From: JABDMH01 sp965223165
GTDB lineage: Bacteria; Bacteroidota; Bacteroidia; Chitinophagales; Saprospiraceae
Direction of reading: 5' to 3'
Assembly (NCBI GenBank): GCA_965223165.1
Contig: CBDCVQ010000014.1
Location: forward strand, 124,001 to 188,000
DNA: 64,000 nucleotides
In this document: positions 1 to 12,100 of the stretch, one piece after another
Position numbering within the stretch: the stretch's first letter is position 1
How the letters are laid out: the number at the start of each line of letters is the position of its first letter
Notes under the pieces: model-generated
What the model was told of the DNA's origin: nothing
Database searches by the model: none
The model's input: only the letters and a program-made list of their open reading frames with translations
Translations under genes and position numbers: made by a program

Positions 1-2860
1 TGCCAGATTGCCGACCAGTGCCTCCGTGGCGAGTGTACCCACATCGCAGGCCTCCAGATCTACCTGTCCAGGGCAGGTGATGGTCGGTAGGGTAGTATCA
101 TTGATGGTGATCAGCTGGGTGCAACTGACGGCATTGCCGCAGCTGTCTACCACAACGAAGGTACGGGTGACCTCGATCGGACATCGGTTCAAATCTGTGT
201 CAAAATAGTATAGACTATCGATGCCGCAATTATCACCGGCTGTTCCTCCTGCAGCCACTAGCTCGGCCAGCGTAATGATGCGGACACCGGGGCTGTACGG
301 CAGATCGGCCACCAGCGGCTCCGTTGCCAGGGCTCCCACATTGCATGCCTCCAAGTCCACCTGGGCTGGGCAGGTGATGAAAGGATCCGTGGTATCATTG
401 ATCGTGATCAACTGCGTGCACTCGGCCCGATTGCCACAGCTATCGGTGGCGACAAACGTACGGGTCACCTCAATCGGGCAGGTGGACGTCTGTGCATCGA
501 TGTAATATAAGCTGTCAATGCCACAGAGATCTAGTGCAGCTCCACCGATACCTTGTAGCTCGCCGACAGTGATAGAACGTATGGACTCGCTGTATTCGAG
601 ATTGCCGACCAGCGGCTCGGTAGCAAGGGCACTCACATCACAATTCTCGAGATCTACCTGGGCCGGACATGATATGGTCGGCAGGGTGGTATCGTCAATG
701 GTGATGAGTTGTTGGCATGACACACGGTTGTTGCAGCTGTCCACGACCACGAAGGTCCGGGTGACAGTGATCGGACATAGGCCAGACTGACTGTCAATAT
801 AGTATAAGCTATCGATGACGCAATTGTCACTAGCATCACCACCGGCAGCCACAAGCTCAGGCACGGTCAAAAATCGAATGTCCGTGCTAAATTCCAGATT
901 ACCGACGAGAGGTTCGGTCGCCAGGGCGGTGACATCACATGCTTCCAAGGCTAGATCCGTGGGGCAAGTGAGTTGAGGGTCGGTTATATCGTCGATGGTG
1001 ATGTCTTGTGTGCATGTCACGGTGTTGCCACAGCTATCCACGGCGACGAAGGTCCGGGTGATCAAGATCGGACAGCTTCCCGCCAACAAGTCCGAATAGT
1101 AGAGGCTGTCAAATCCACAATTGTCACTGACGAGTCCACCCGCTCCAGCCAGCTCGGCATCGGTAATAAAGCGGATGATCGGACTGTATTCCAGATTGCC
1201 CACGGTAGGTTCGTTGGCTAGGATGGTTTCATCACAACCTTCCAAGACTACCACGGCCGGGCAAGTCAGCGACGGATCGGTCGTATCGTTGATGGTGATC
1301 AATTGGGTACAGTCCAGGGTGTTGCCACAGCTGTCCACCACCACAAATGTCCGCGTGATCTCTATGGGGCAAAAGCCCGTCTGCTGATCGTAGTAATACA
1401 GACTGTCAAATCCACAATTATCGCCGGCATTACCTCCCGCAGTCTGAAACTCCAAGAGTGTTAGCATGCGGTTCGCCGTGCTATATTCCAGATTACCTAC
1501 CGATGGCTCTCCAGCCAAGACTGATACATCGCACGCCTCAAGATCAACTTGCGCCGGACAACTAATGGTCGGGATCGTGGTGTCATCGATGGTGATCAAC
1601 TGCGTACAGTCCACGGTGTTGCCACAACTGTCCACCACGACAAAGGTCCGAGTCACTTCGATCGGACAGCGATTCACCTGCCTGTCATAATAGTACAAGC
1701 TGTCTATCCCGCAATTGTCGGCCGCTGTGCCTCCCGCACCTTGAAACTCCGCCAAGGTGAGCATCCGGATCGATTCGCTGTATGCTAGGTTGCCGACGAG
1801 CGACTCTCCAGCCAGGGTCCCCACATTGCAGTCCTCTAAGTCTACCTGCGCCGGACAGGTGATGGTCGGGTCGGTCGTATCGTTGACCGTGATAAGTTGG
1901 GTGCAAGACGAGCGGTTATTGCAACTGTCCGTGGCGACAAAGGTCCTCGTGATCTCCCTTGGGCAGGTGCTAGTCACCTGATCTCGGTAGTATAGGCTGT
2001 CGATGCCGCAGAGATCCAGGACAGCTCCACCAGCGGCCTGCAGCTCAGCCACGGAGATGAATCTGATGGAGGTACTATACTCGAGATTTCCCAGTGCTCC
2101 CGTGCTTTGAAACACGCTGACACCGCAAGCTTCCAGATCGACTTGCGCTGGGCAGGTCAGGGCTGGCGGTGTTGTATCATCAATGGTTATTTGTTGGGTG
2201 CAGTCAATTGAATTGCCGCAACTGTCCAGGGCAACGAAGGTGCGCGTAATCTCCGTCGGGCAACTATTGACCTGCACATCATAATAGTAGATGGTATCGA
2301 TCCCGCAATTGTCAGAAACGGATCCTCCGAGGCCCTGGAAGATAGGGACTGTAATCAATTGATTGGTGGTGCTAAAAGCTAGATTGCCCAGCAATGGTTC
2401 TGTAGCCAGCGCCGATATATCGCAAGCCTCCAGATCGACTTGAGCCGGACAGGTGATGCTGGGTAAGGTTGTATCATCAATGGTGATGAGCTGGGTACAG
2501 GTAGTCCTCAAGTCACAGCTATCGACGACCACATAGGTGCGCGTAATCATGGTGGGACAAGACGAGGTCATTTCATCGACATAGTATAAGCTGTCGATGC
2601 CGCAATTGTCGGCTGCGGTTCCACCTTGACTCACCAAATCTGCCAGAGAGATGATTCGGATCGCTTCGCTGTATTCCAGATTGTTGAGCAGGGGTTCATT
2701 AGCCAGGGCTCCGACATTGCAAGCCTCCAGGTCCACCGGCCCAGGGCAGCTGATCGTAGGCGGTGTAATATCCTGGACGGTGATGAGCTGCAGGCAAGTA
2801 GTAATGTTGCAAGAGTCGATGATCTCCCATGTCCTTTGAATCACATAGCTGTTGGGACAA
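1..2860 (-). repeat. In-frame tandem repeats of about 291-297 bp
   Basis: Within the left-edge giant gene the motif DNCGIDSLYY / TRTFVVVDSCGN / TQLITI recurs every 97-99 codons. Units differ from each other more than in the 255- and 243-bp blocks of the neighbouring giant gene. The spacing varies by whole codons only, so the frame is kept. The array continues off the left edge. Confidence 0.85.
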
Positions 2861-5757
2861 GGTCCGGGCACAATGACATCGGTATAATCCACGATGGGAG
2901 TAATACAATTGTCGGTTGCGGTGGCGGTACCGGTATTGCTCGGATCGGTGGACTCATCACAATTGACTATCACATTGGGAGGGCAACTGGTAATGGAAGG
3001 GGCTGTATTGTCTTCCAAGCTGATCAGCTGCGTGCAGGTGGCGCTGTTTAAGCAAGAGTCATAAGCCACGAAGGTACGTTGGATGGACTCAACGGACGGA
3101 CAAACGCCGGGAGGCACGACCACATCACTGTATTCCACATAGGCCACCCCGCAATTGTCCGCCAGACCGGGATTACCAGGCAAACCCAGATAGGTCGCTG
3201 TCGAAATCCTTGCCACGGTAGACGAAAAGGGCAAGCCACTGACCGTGACTACATCGGGCAAAGCACAGCCATCATCACTGATATCTTGCGGACAGGTGAT
3301 CGTCGGATCAGTCACATCCTGGATGATGATCGTCTGCGTACATGATATTTGGTTGTCGCAGTCGTCTGCGACAGTAAACGTACGCGTGACCTGATAGAGG
3401 CATGAGTCGGCAGATAATACATCCACGTAAGTCACGTCCCTGACCCCACATGAATCATAAGCATCAGATAGCCCATCCAGAGCTTCGAAGGTGGCTTCTG
3501 TGATTACGACGGGCACCGTGCTAAATGCCAGGCCGGATACGGTGACAATGTCCGCTACCGTACAGCCCTCTGTATTAATATTGGCCGGACACGTCACCTC
3601 GGGCACCACCGTGTCATCGACCGTAATGATTTGGTCGCAAGTTGCGCTATTTCCACAACTGTCTACCGCGACAAAGGTCCGCGTGATGACGATGGGGCAA
3701 CTGCCGTTTTGGACGTCCGTATAATACAATTCTTCAATGCCACAATTGTCAGATACGGTACCACCCAGGGCATTAAACTCGGCCATCGTGATGGGTCTCT
3801 GGCCTGTGCTAAACTCCAGCATCGCTACCAGTGGGTCACCTGCCAAGGCGGAGACGTCGCATCCTTCCAGGTCGATCTGGCCACCACAGGTCATCATAGG
3901 ATCTGACACATCATTGATGTTAAAGGCCTGCAATACCAGCGTCGTATTGCCGCAGGCATCGGTGATCTGATACGTACGCACAATCGTCAGATTGCAGGGA
4001 CTGCCGCTGGGCGTGTCACCTAACCATTGCACACTGGCGGAACCACAATCTTCGATGACATTTACGTTCGTCTCGACAGGGGGGATTTCACCCACACATT
4101 GATACGTGGTATCATTTAGTGCCGGATCCGACACCACCGGTGGGGTCATATCTGTGATGGTATAGGTTGCGCTGATGGTCGACTGCTGACAACCATCGTA
4201 AACCGTGTATTCGACCGTGATTTGACCGGCATTGCTGGCGCCACAGTTCGGATCAAATACGTAATTGTCTAGGTCAAAGTCATGGGTCACGATCCAACTG
4301 CAGTCATCGGTTACACAACCAGCGAGGTCGCTTAGGCTGGCAAAATTGCTGTCGTGCCAGGCGGTGATATTGTCATTATTTTGGGCCGTGCCGCCACAAT
4401 CTACGACAGGGTTGGGCAGTGTGCAGTTGGACAGATCCGGTGGCAAGCTGTCGCCCTGGGCCACATGCCATACCGTACTGTCGCAGCCATCACTTGATGT
4501 AACCGTCAGCATGATCGTCTGATCTCCACATGCATTGAAGGTCACGTTGTTGACCACCCGTGAGGAGGAAGAGCCAGGAGAAGCGTTGGGTCCAAAATCC
4601 CAGGAGTAGCTTGCTCCGGATACGGAAGGCGTACTAAAGGTGTACCCTGTATTTTGACAGACGAAGTCCGGACCGGTGATATCGGCATTAGGCAAGGGGT
4701 ACTCCGAAATGGTGAAATTGGCGGTGTCGAAAGCACAGTTGCCAAAAGAGACAAGACTTTGGTCAATGATCACCACAGACTTATTCCCAGGGGTGGCGTA
4801 GTCACAATTATCCGTGGCACTCTGCGGACAGACAACTGCTCCGGTGCCATTGGGTCCGTCATAAAAAATATACTGGTATGCCGCAAAGGGATCCATCGGT
4901 GTGGCGGTGGCGTTGACGGGAAAATCATCCGGACATTCGATATAGTTTGGCACCGTACCTATTGGCGGAGTAAGAATCAAGACCTGAGCGGTGGTACAAA
5001 CAGGTGGGAAAATGCCGCCACAAGCAGAACTGACATCCGCACACACCTGGTATTCTAGGATGGTAGGCAAGTTAGGATCATTAGGAACGGTGACCGTAGT
5101 GGTGGCACAGCCCATATTACAAGAAAGAAATGCGTCGTAGGCAGGGTCTTGGGTAGACGTCCAAACGATGGAGGGCTCATGGAAGACACCGGAGACTGAC
5201 AGAGTGGCCTGACACCCGGACACTGTCACCTCTGGGGCAGACTGTGCAAAACCTTCGACGGATCGTATCGTATAAGTGGAGGCGTCGTTGCCTGGCTTAC
5301 AAAATGTGATAAAAATAGGGTTAGTGAAGTTAGTGGGCAAGCAGACAACCTCGCCAACGAGGTACGTATTGGAGCTACAACTGAGTCGATACTCCAACGA
5401 CCCCGGTGGGTTGGGAGTAGTCTTATCGAGGATCAGCCCCACTGCATCGGGGTGAAAGTAAACCTCAAATTCGATGCAGCGGTCGTTCGGATCGGTTTGG
5501 CCATAGCCACAACAGGTATCGATCTTCGAGGCCCTTTCGATGTTGCAAGAAGATGCCGTAGTATCTGGATCACTGGTTAGGTCAACGATCAAATGTGGTA
5601 CACCTGCGTTGCAGTTCACCGTGTTCGCATCACACACCATGTCACCGCATGTATTGCTGGGACACTGCGCATTGCTTACATCGGCGGCAAATAGACTAAT
5701 AATCGTGAACACCACAGCACACGCCCATCCTTGACTCAATCGGGGTCGATTCATCAT
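1..5757 (-). CDS. Giant secreted HYR-like repeat protein, N-terminal part (3' end off window)
   Basis: The frame is open from ATG at 5757 (a second ATG follows directly) to base 1, about 1919 codons, with no stop, so the C-terminus lies outside the window. Residues 1 to about 30 form a signal peptide (MNRPRLSQGW, then a hydrophobic stretch, cut near SNA|QC). About 530 residues of a Cys-rich N-terminal region follow, containing a PKD-like segment (FSTPSVSGASYSWDFG). After that come HYR-like repeats of about 97-99 residues with the pattern TCPxQVDLEACDV, DNCGIDSLYY, TRTFVVVDSCGN and CTQLITI. Each repeat carries several cysteines, which suggests a disulfide-stabilised extracellular rod. The N-terminal region (about 650 residues) is homologous to that of the next giant gene at 37225. 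A T9SS C-terminal signal is expected beyond the left edge but is not visible. Likely a cell-surface or secreted adhesin-type protein; no enzymatic motif was seen. Confidence 0.9.
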   Translation of the reverse strand, partial: MMNRPRLSQGWACAVVFTIISLFAADVSNAQCPSNTCGDMVCDANTVNCNAGVPHLIVDLTSDPDTTASSCNIERASKIDTCCGYGQTDPNDRCIEFEVYFHPDAVGLILDKTTPNPPGSLEYRLSCSSNTYLVGEVVCLPTNFTNPIFITFCKPGNDASTYTIRSVEGFAQSAPEVTVSGCQATLSVSGVFHEPSIVWTSTQDPAYDAFLSCNMGCATTTVTVPNDPNLPTILEYQVCADVSSACGGIFPPVCTTAQVLILTPPIGTVPNYIECPDDFPVNATATPMDPFAAYQYIFYDGPNGTGAVVCPQSATDNCDYATPGNKSVVIIDQSLVSFGNCAFDTANFTISEYPLPNADITGPDFVCQNTGYTFSTPSVSGASYSWDFGPNASPGSSSSRVVNNVTFNACGDQTIMLTVTSSDGCDSTVWHVAQGDSLPPDLSNCTLPNPVVDCGGTAQNNDNITAWHDSNFASLSDLAGCVTDDCSWIVTHDFDLDNYVFDPNCGASNAGQITVEYTVYDGCQQSTISATYTITDMTPPVVSDPALNDTTYQCVGEIPPVETNVNVIEDCGSASVQWLGDTPSGSPCNLTIVRTYQITDACGNTTLVLQAFNINDVSDPMMTCGGQIDLEGCDVSALAGDPLVAMLEFSTGQRPITMAEFNALGGTVSDNCGIEELYYTDVQNGSCPIVITRTFVAVDSCGNSATCDQIITVDDTVVPEVTCPANINTEGCTVADIVTVSGLAFSTVPVVITEATFEALDGLSDAYDSCGVRDVTYVDVLSADSCLYQVTRTFTVADDCDNQISCTQTIIIQDVTDPTITCPQDISDDGCALPDVVTVSGLPFSSTVARISTATYLGLPGNPGLADNCGVAYVEYSDVVVPPGVCPSVESIQRTFVAYDSCLNSATCTQLISLEDNTAPSITSCPPNVIVNCDESTDPSNTGTATATDNCITPIVDYTDVIVPGPCPNSYVIQRTWEIIDSCNITTCLQLITVQDITPPTISCPGPVDLEACNVGALANEPLLNNLEYSEAIRIISLADLVSQGGTAADNCGIDSLYYVDEMTSSCPTMITRTYVVVDSCDLRTTCTQLITIDDTTLPSITCPAQVDLEACDISALATEPLLGNLAFSTTNQLITVPIFQGLGGSVSDNCGIDTIYYYDVQVNSCPTEITRTFVALDSCGNSIDCTQQITIDDTTPPALTCPAQVDLEACGVSVFQSTGALGNLEYSTSIRFISVAELQAAGGAVLDLCGIDSLYYRDQVTSTCPREITRTFVATDSCNNRSSCTQLITVNDTTDPTITCPAQVDLEDCNVGTLAGESLVGNLAYSESIRMLTLAEFQGAGGTAADNCGIDSLYYYDRQVNRCPIEVTRTFVVVDSCGNTVDCTQLITIDDTTIPTISCPAQVDLEACDVSVLAGEPSVGNLEYSTANRMLTLLEFQTAGGNAGDNCGFDSLYYYDQQTGFCPIEITRTFVVVDSCGNTLDCTQLITINDTTDPSLTCPAVVVLEGCDETILANEPTVGNLEYSPIIRFITDAELAGAGGLVSDNCGFDSLYYSDLLAGSCPILITRTFVAVDSCGNTVTCTQDITIDDITDPQLTCPTDLALEACDVTALATEPLVGNLEFSTDIRFLTVPELVAAGGDASDNCVIDSLYYIDSQSGLCPITVTRTFVVVDSCNNRVSCQQLITIDDTTLPTISCPAQVDLENCDVSALATEPLVGNLEYSESIRSITVGELQGIGGAALDLCGIDSLYYIDAQTSTCPIEVTRTFVATDSCGNRAECTQLITINDTTDPFITCPAQVDLEACNVGALATEPLVADLPYSPGVRIITLAELVAAGGTAGDNCGIDSLYYFDTDLNRCPIEVTRTFVVVDSCGNAVSCTQLITINDTTLPTITCPGQVDLEACDVGTLATEALVGNLA

Positions 5758-6177
5758 GCACAGCTAATTGAAGCTCGGATCGGAAGGGAACCTGGTTAGG
5801 TACGATTGGAGTTGCAAATTATATGCCACGTTCTCGCAAGCCTACCAGGCGAGGAACTCCGTCCTTACTGCAAATCAAGGCTCATCGAGCCCACATCCAT
5901 GTAGTATCAGCTACAATTAGTGTGTCGCCTTTCAGTGATGATTTTTGTACGATTCTACAGACTCCTGCCCCTTACGCCTCCGTATGCATATTGTTGAAAT
6001 GACTTAGGACGGCCGCTACCATTGTCATCTTAAAATGGACGATCATATGATCATTCATTGTTTCGACAGCTACCCCTCATTTTCTAGTGCTAGGTGCAAG
6101 AAACAGTTCGAGTTGCGCTTTTTACGGTGAAGACATACCTACTTCCGGTTTTGAGTGAATAAATATCTTACTGCTAG
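5758..6177. other. Intergenic gap between the two giant genes
   Basis: 420 bp without a gene. It holds the 3' flank of the giant gene ending at 6178 and the 5' flank of the one starting at 5757. There is a 12-bp perfect palindrome (GATCATATGATC) at 6041-6052. No convincing terminator and no conserved coding remnant were seen. Confidence 0.6.
5815..5823 (-). promoter_or_regulatory. Candidate -7 box of the left giant gene
   Basis: The minus strand reads TATAATTTG, close to the Bacteroidota -7 consensus TAnnTTTG but with one extra base. It lies about 58 nt before the ATG at 5757. No matching -33 TTTG was found at the right distance, so this is weak. Confidence 0.25.
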
Positions 6178-9100
6178 CTATCTAATTACGGTCACATTTC
6201 CAGACAAGATGAAATCACTATCGTTCTGACAGACTCCCCGGATGATGTACATGTACACCCCTGGGTTGACCGGTTCTCCACGGAAAGTGCCATCCCACAA
6301 TATACCCGTGCGACTTTCTTCAAATACCTTCTCGCCCCATCGGTTGAAGACCTCCACCAAGGTGATGTTGGACACCCCATCGTTGCGCACCTCAAAGTAA
6401 TCGTTGTAGCCATCACCATTGGGCGTGAAGGCATTGGCGGCTTCGATTTGCTCGATCTCACAAGGATCAATCACCGTAACTGTGACCGTGTCCTCTTCTC
6501 CGCACCCTAATGGGTTGACCGCTTCGGCACGATAATAGTAGGTGCCCGGAGCGCTAGGTCGCTGCGTCAGATTGGGGCAATCCGAGCACAGCAATTCGCC
6601 TGTGGTTCCATCATACCAGTTGATGGGTATCGTAATTTGCTCATTGATGGCAGAGACCGTCACCGCTTCACCTAGATCAATGGTCTGATCTTCACTCACC
6701 GTCATGCCAGCCAGCGGCACGACCGTGACCGTCACAAAGGCTTGTTCGATGGAGCCACCACACCCCAGCGTAGACACCTTATAGGTGGTCGTACTGTCCG
6801 GCGTCACGATGGGCTCCAAGCAGTCTGCGCAAGACAAACCGCTCGCCGGCTCCCAGCTCACGGTCGGATTGCCGGCGCCACTTACGGCCACGCTCAACTG
6901 GACGGATTCGCCCGGGCAGACTTCCTCATCCGTCACAGACAGGGTCACATCGGGCAGTACCGTCACTTCATAGGTCACCGTGCTATCACAACCCTGCGCC
7001 CCCGCATATATCGATTGAAAGGTGGTGTCTGAGTCATAGGATACCCCATCAATCACGGCCTCATCCCCCGTGCAGATACTATACATCACGGTACTAAATT
7101 GCAGTGGATGAACGACGAGATCCAAAATAGACAGGCTATCACAGCCGGCGGCCGAGGTCAAGGTGTCTGTGAAGATGCCGGTGGTGTTGTAGGCGACCCC
7201 ATTGAATGTGTAAGACTCGGTCTCGCAAATCGCGATATGGGTAGTGTCAACCGCTGTCGGTATGACCGTTAGATCCAATTGAATCACGCTATCACATCCC
7301 GTCTGGGTCGAGGGGACCGTAACCACATAAGAGCCCGATATCGCGAAGCTAGTGTCACCCACCATAAAGCTTTCACCTTCGCAGATGGACTCGACCAGGG
7401 TGGTGTGCAACGTAGGCGTCACAGAGAGATCCAGCGTCAAAATACTGTCACAACCAAATGCTGTCGAAAGCGTATCGACGTAGGTTCCGGCAAGGGTGAG
7501 CGGCACACCGTGGAAATCAAACGTATCGCTCTCACAGATGCTGACGGACAAGGTCGTATACTCAATGGGCGCCACCAGGATCTCTATGTGGAGCACACTA
7601 TCACATCCACCAACCGCCGTCAGCGTGTCCCTGTAGTGACCCGCTTCATGGTACGAAACACCATTGATCACGGTACTTTCAAATTCGCATATAGTCTCCC
7701 TAATGTCCACCTCAATGGTCTCGACCACGCTGAAATTAAGGGTGACGATGCTGTCACAACCCGCCACATTGGTCAGGGTGTCGGAGTAAGTGCCCGTGGT
7801 ACTGATCGGGGTTCCAAGGAAGTTGTAGGTCTGGCCAATGCACACTTGGACGTCGAGGACCGAGCCAGTCACTGCCCGCACCTCAAGGTCAAGCATAACA
7901 ATGCTATCGCAACCGTTCGATCCGGTCAATGTATCACTGTACATTCCGGCAGAATCGAGCATCCTCCCGTGGAAGTCAAAAGTTTCGGCGTTACATATCG
8001 TTGCATGTATCCTCTCGTATTGTACCTCGCGTAGTTCCACCGTGATCAACAAGACGCTATCACATCCTTGCACACTGGATAGCGTATCTGAGAATGTACC
8101 GGCCTCGCGATAGGTTTTGCCGGCAATGTCTATCGAGTCGCCCACACAGATCGAATAGTCCAACTCCGTCTGATACACAGGATGCACCGTGAGCGTCAGA
8201 TTAATGACACTGTCACATCCTAACGCATTCGTCAGCGTGTCCACGTACACACCGCCAGCCATCAGATCCGTACCGAGAAAGTCGTAGACCTCTCCATCGC
8301 AAATCTCGGCAAACACATCCGTATGGTGCACGTCAAGAAGGCTTAAGTTAAGGACCACCACACTGTCGCAACCAATGGAGCTCACAAGTGTGTCTGCGTA
8401 GCTGCCCTCCGACGAGACCGACTGGCCATGGAAATCATAGCTGTCTCCTGTGCAGATCTGGGCAACGATCGTGTCACGTAGGATGGGTAGCACCGTCAGC
8501 TCCAGGACCACGACACTGTCACAGCCTTGGATCGTCTTTAAGGTATCGAGGTAGGTGCCCGTCTGGTCTAACAACCTACCGTGAAAGTCATAGCTGCTGC
8601 CCTCGCACCTCGTACGCGTCTCCATCAGCAGGTAGGTCGGATGAACTACCAATTCAAGAGTGACCATACTATCACAGCCGCTGTTGGAGGAAAGCGTATC
8701 CAGGTAGGTGCCGGCCGTCTCAAGGGTCAGCCCGTGAAAATCGAAGCTGTCACCTTGACAAATCTCTATTTGCATCGTGCTGGAGAGAACCGGATTCACG
8801 GTGAGTTCCAGCGTGACGATGCTGTCGCAGCCATTGGTAGCCGTCAGCGTGTCTACATACGTGCCTGCCACATTTATCGACTGACCATTGAAATCATATG
8901 ATTCACCTGAACAGATCTCAACTTCGACCAGTGCTGTCTGCACTGGCAATACGGTCAATTCAAGTGTCACAATGCTATCACAACCAATGGAGCTCGTAGT
9001 GGTGTGTCTATACGTGCCACTGGCCTTCAAAACTTGTCCGTTGAAATGATACTCTTCGTTGGCACAGATGCTATCAGATATGGTTTCTTCCAAGATCTCA

Positions 9101-12100
9101 AGGACGGTCAAATGGAGTGTTACAATGCTGTCGCAGCCAAGTACAGTGCTCAAGGTATCAGTGTACGTGCCGGCAGAGGTAAGCTGCTTCCCATGGAAGT
9201 CATAAGCCAAACCGTCACAAATCTGGGCATCTGAAACCGAAGAATAAGAGGGATAGACGGTCAAATCAAGCGTCACCAACAGGTCACAGCCTTGAGCGGT
9301 CTGCAGCGTGTCATAATAGACACCTGAACCATCCAATGTAGTGCCGAGAAAATCGTACACCTCACCAGCGCAAATACCTTCCACCATGGTAGTCGCCTCA
9401 ACAGGGTTGACGAAGAGCTCTAGCGTGACGATGCTGTCGCAACCATTGCTGGCTTGAAGGGTGTCGACATACGTGCCGGCGACACTTAGGACCGCCCCAT
9501 GAAAATTATAGATATCATCAGCACAGATCTCGGCCGAGATCGTCTCTGAGGTGGTCGGCAATACCGTCAGATCCAGCGTCAAAATACTGTCGCAGCCGAT
9601 CGAACTGGTCGTCGTGTAGCTGTAGCTGCCGCTGCTGCTGACCTGCTGACCATTAAAGTCATACACCTCGCCGGCACAGATCGTGTCTGCAATCGTCTCT
9701 TCCAGGATATCCAATACGGTGAGCGTCAGGGTGACCACACTGTCACATCCGTTAACCGTCGAGAGGGTGTCTACATACGTACCGCTGCTGGCCAGCGCTA
9801 CCCCGTGGAAGTCATGCGTACTACCCTCACAGATCTGGGCCACCTGGGTCTCCGTGTACGTGGGATATACGGTCAAGTTTAAGCTGACGATGCTGTCACA
9901 GCCGTGTGCCGTGCTTAACGTGTCTACGTAGGTGCCCGCGCTGTCCAGGGCCACCCCGTGGAAGTCATAGGTGCTGCCCTCACAGATCTCCGCGCTCAGG
10001 AAGGTGCTCTGTGTCGGATGAACGGTAAACTGCAACGTCACCACACTGTCGCAACCATTGCTGCCCACCACCGTGGCATTGTATACCCCACTGGTCGTCA
10101 ACGACTGACCGTGGAAGTCATAGCTCTCCCCTACACAGATCTCTGCCGAGATCGTCTCTGAGGTGGTCGGCAATACCGTCAGATCAAGCGTCACCACACT
10201 GTCGCAACCGATCGAACTGGTCGTCGTGTGACTGTAGCTGCCGCTGCTGGTCATCTGCTGACCATTAAAGTCGTACACTTCGCCGGCACAGATCGTGTCT
10301 GCAATCATCTCCTCCAACACATCCAACACCGTCAGCGTCAGGGTGATCACGCTGTCACATCCATGGACCGTCGACAGCGTGTCTACATATATACCACTGC
10401 TGTCCAGCGCTACTCCGTGGAAGTCATGCGTGCTACCCTCACAGATCTGGGCCACCTGGGTCTCCGTGTACGTGGGATATACGGTCAAGTTTAAGCTGAC
10501 GATGCTGTCACAGCCATTGACCGTGCTCAACGTATCCACATAGCTTCCCGTGCTGTCCAAGGCCACTCCATGGAAGTCATAGGTGCTGCCCTCGCAGATC
10601 TCCGCACTCAGGAAGGTACTCTGCGTCGGATGAACGGTAAACTGCAACGTCACCACACTGTCGCAACCGTTTCTGCCCACCACTGTGGCATTGTATACCC
10701 CACTGGTCGTCAACTGCTGACCGTGGAAGTCGTAGCTCTCCCCTACACAGATCTCTGCCGAGATCGTCTCTGAGGTGGTCGGCAATACCGTCAGATCCAG
10801 CGTCACCACACTGTCACAACCAATCGAACTGGTCGTCGTGTGACTGTAGCTGCCGCTGCTGCTCATCTGCTGACCATTAAAGTCATAGACTTCACCAGCA
10901 CAGATCGTATCCGTGATCGTCTCCTCTAACACATCCAACACCGTCAGCGTCAGGGTGACCACACTGTCACAGCCGTTAATCGTCGATAGAGTGTCTACAT
11001 AGGTGCCGCTGCTATCCAGCGCTACCCCGTGGAAGTTGTGCGTACTACCCTCACAGATCTGGGCCACCTGCGTCTCCGCATACGTGGGATACACGGTCAA
11101 GTTTAAGCTCACGATACTGTCACAGCCGTGTGCCGTGCTTAATGTGTCTACGTAGGTGCCTGTGCTGTCCAGGGCCACCCCGTGGAAGTCATACGTGCTG
11201 CCCTCGCAGATCTCCGCGCTCAGGAAGGTGCTCTGCGTGGGATGAACGGTAAACTGCAACGTCACCACACTGTCGCAACCATTGCTGCCCACCAGCGTGG
11301 CATTGTATACCCCACTGGTCGTCAACTGCTGACCGTGGAAGTCATAGCTCTCCCCTACGCAGATCTCTGCCGAGATCGTCTCTGAGGTGGTCGGCAATAC
11401 GGTCAGATCCAGCGTCACCACACTGTCACAACCAATCGAACTGGTCGTAGTGTAACTATAGGTGCCGCTGCTGCTCATCTGCTGACCGTTAAAGTCAGAC
11501 ACTTCGCCGGCACAGATCGTGTCTGCAATCATCTCCTCCAACACATCCAATACCGTCAGTGTCAGGGTGACCACACTGTCACAGCCGTTAACCGTCGATA
11601 GAGTGTCTACATATATACCGCTGCTATCCAGCGCTACCCCGTGGAAGTCATGCGTGCTACCCTCACAGATCTGGGCCACCTGGGTCTCCGCGTACGTGGG
11701 ATAAACCGTCAGATCTAGACTCACGATGCTGTCACAGCCGTTGACCGTGCTTAACGTGTCTATGTAGGTGCCCGTGCTGTCCAGGGCCACCCCGTGGAAG
11801 TCATGGGTACTGCCCTCACAGATCTCCGCACTCAGGAAGGTGCTCTGTGTCGGATGAACGGTAAACTGCAACGTCACCACACTGTCGCAACCGTTGCTGC
11901 CCACCACGGTGGCATGGTATACCCCACTGGTGGTCAACTGCTGACCGTGGAAGTCATAGCTCTCCCCTACACAGATCTCTGCCGAGATCGTCTCTGAGGT
12001 GGTCGGCAATACCGTCAGATCAAGCGTCACAATGCTGTCGCAGCCGATCGAACTGGTCGTCGTGTGACTGTAGCTGCCGCTGCTGCTGATCTGCTGACCA

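Noticed and set aside
5994..6023. Third copy of the dispersed element (GTTGAA..ACTTAGGACG) in the gap between the giants
   Set aside because: Similarity is limited to about 25 nt and the other conserved blocks are absent; could be chance.
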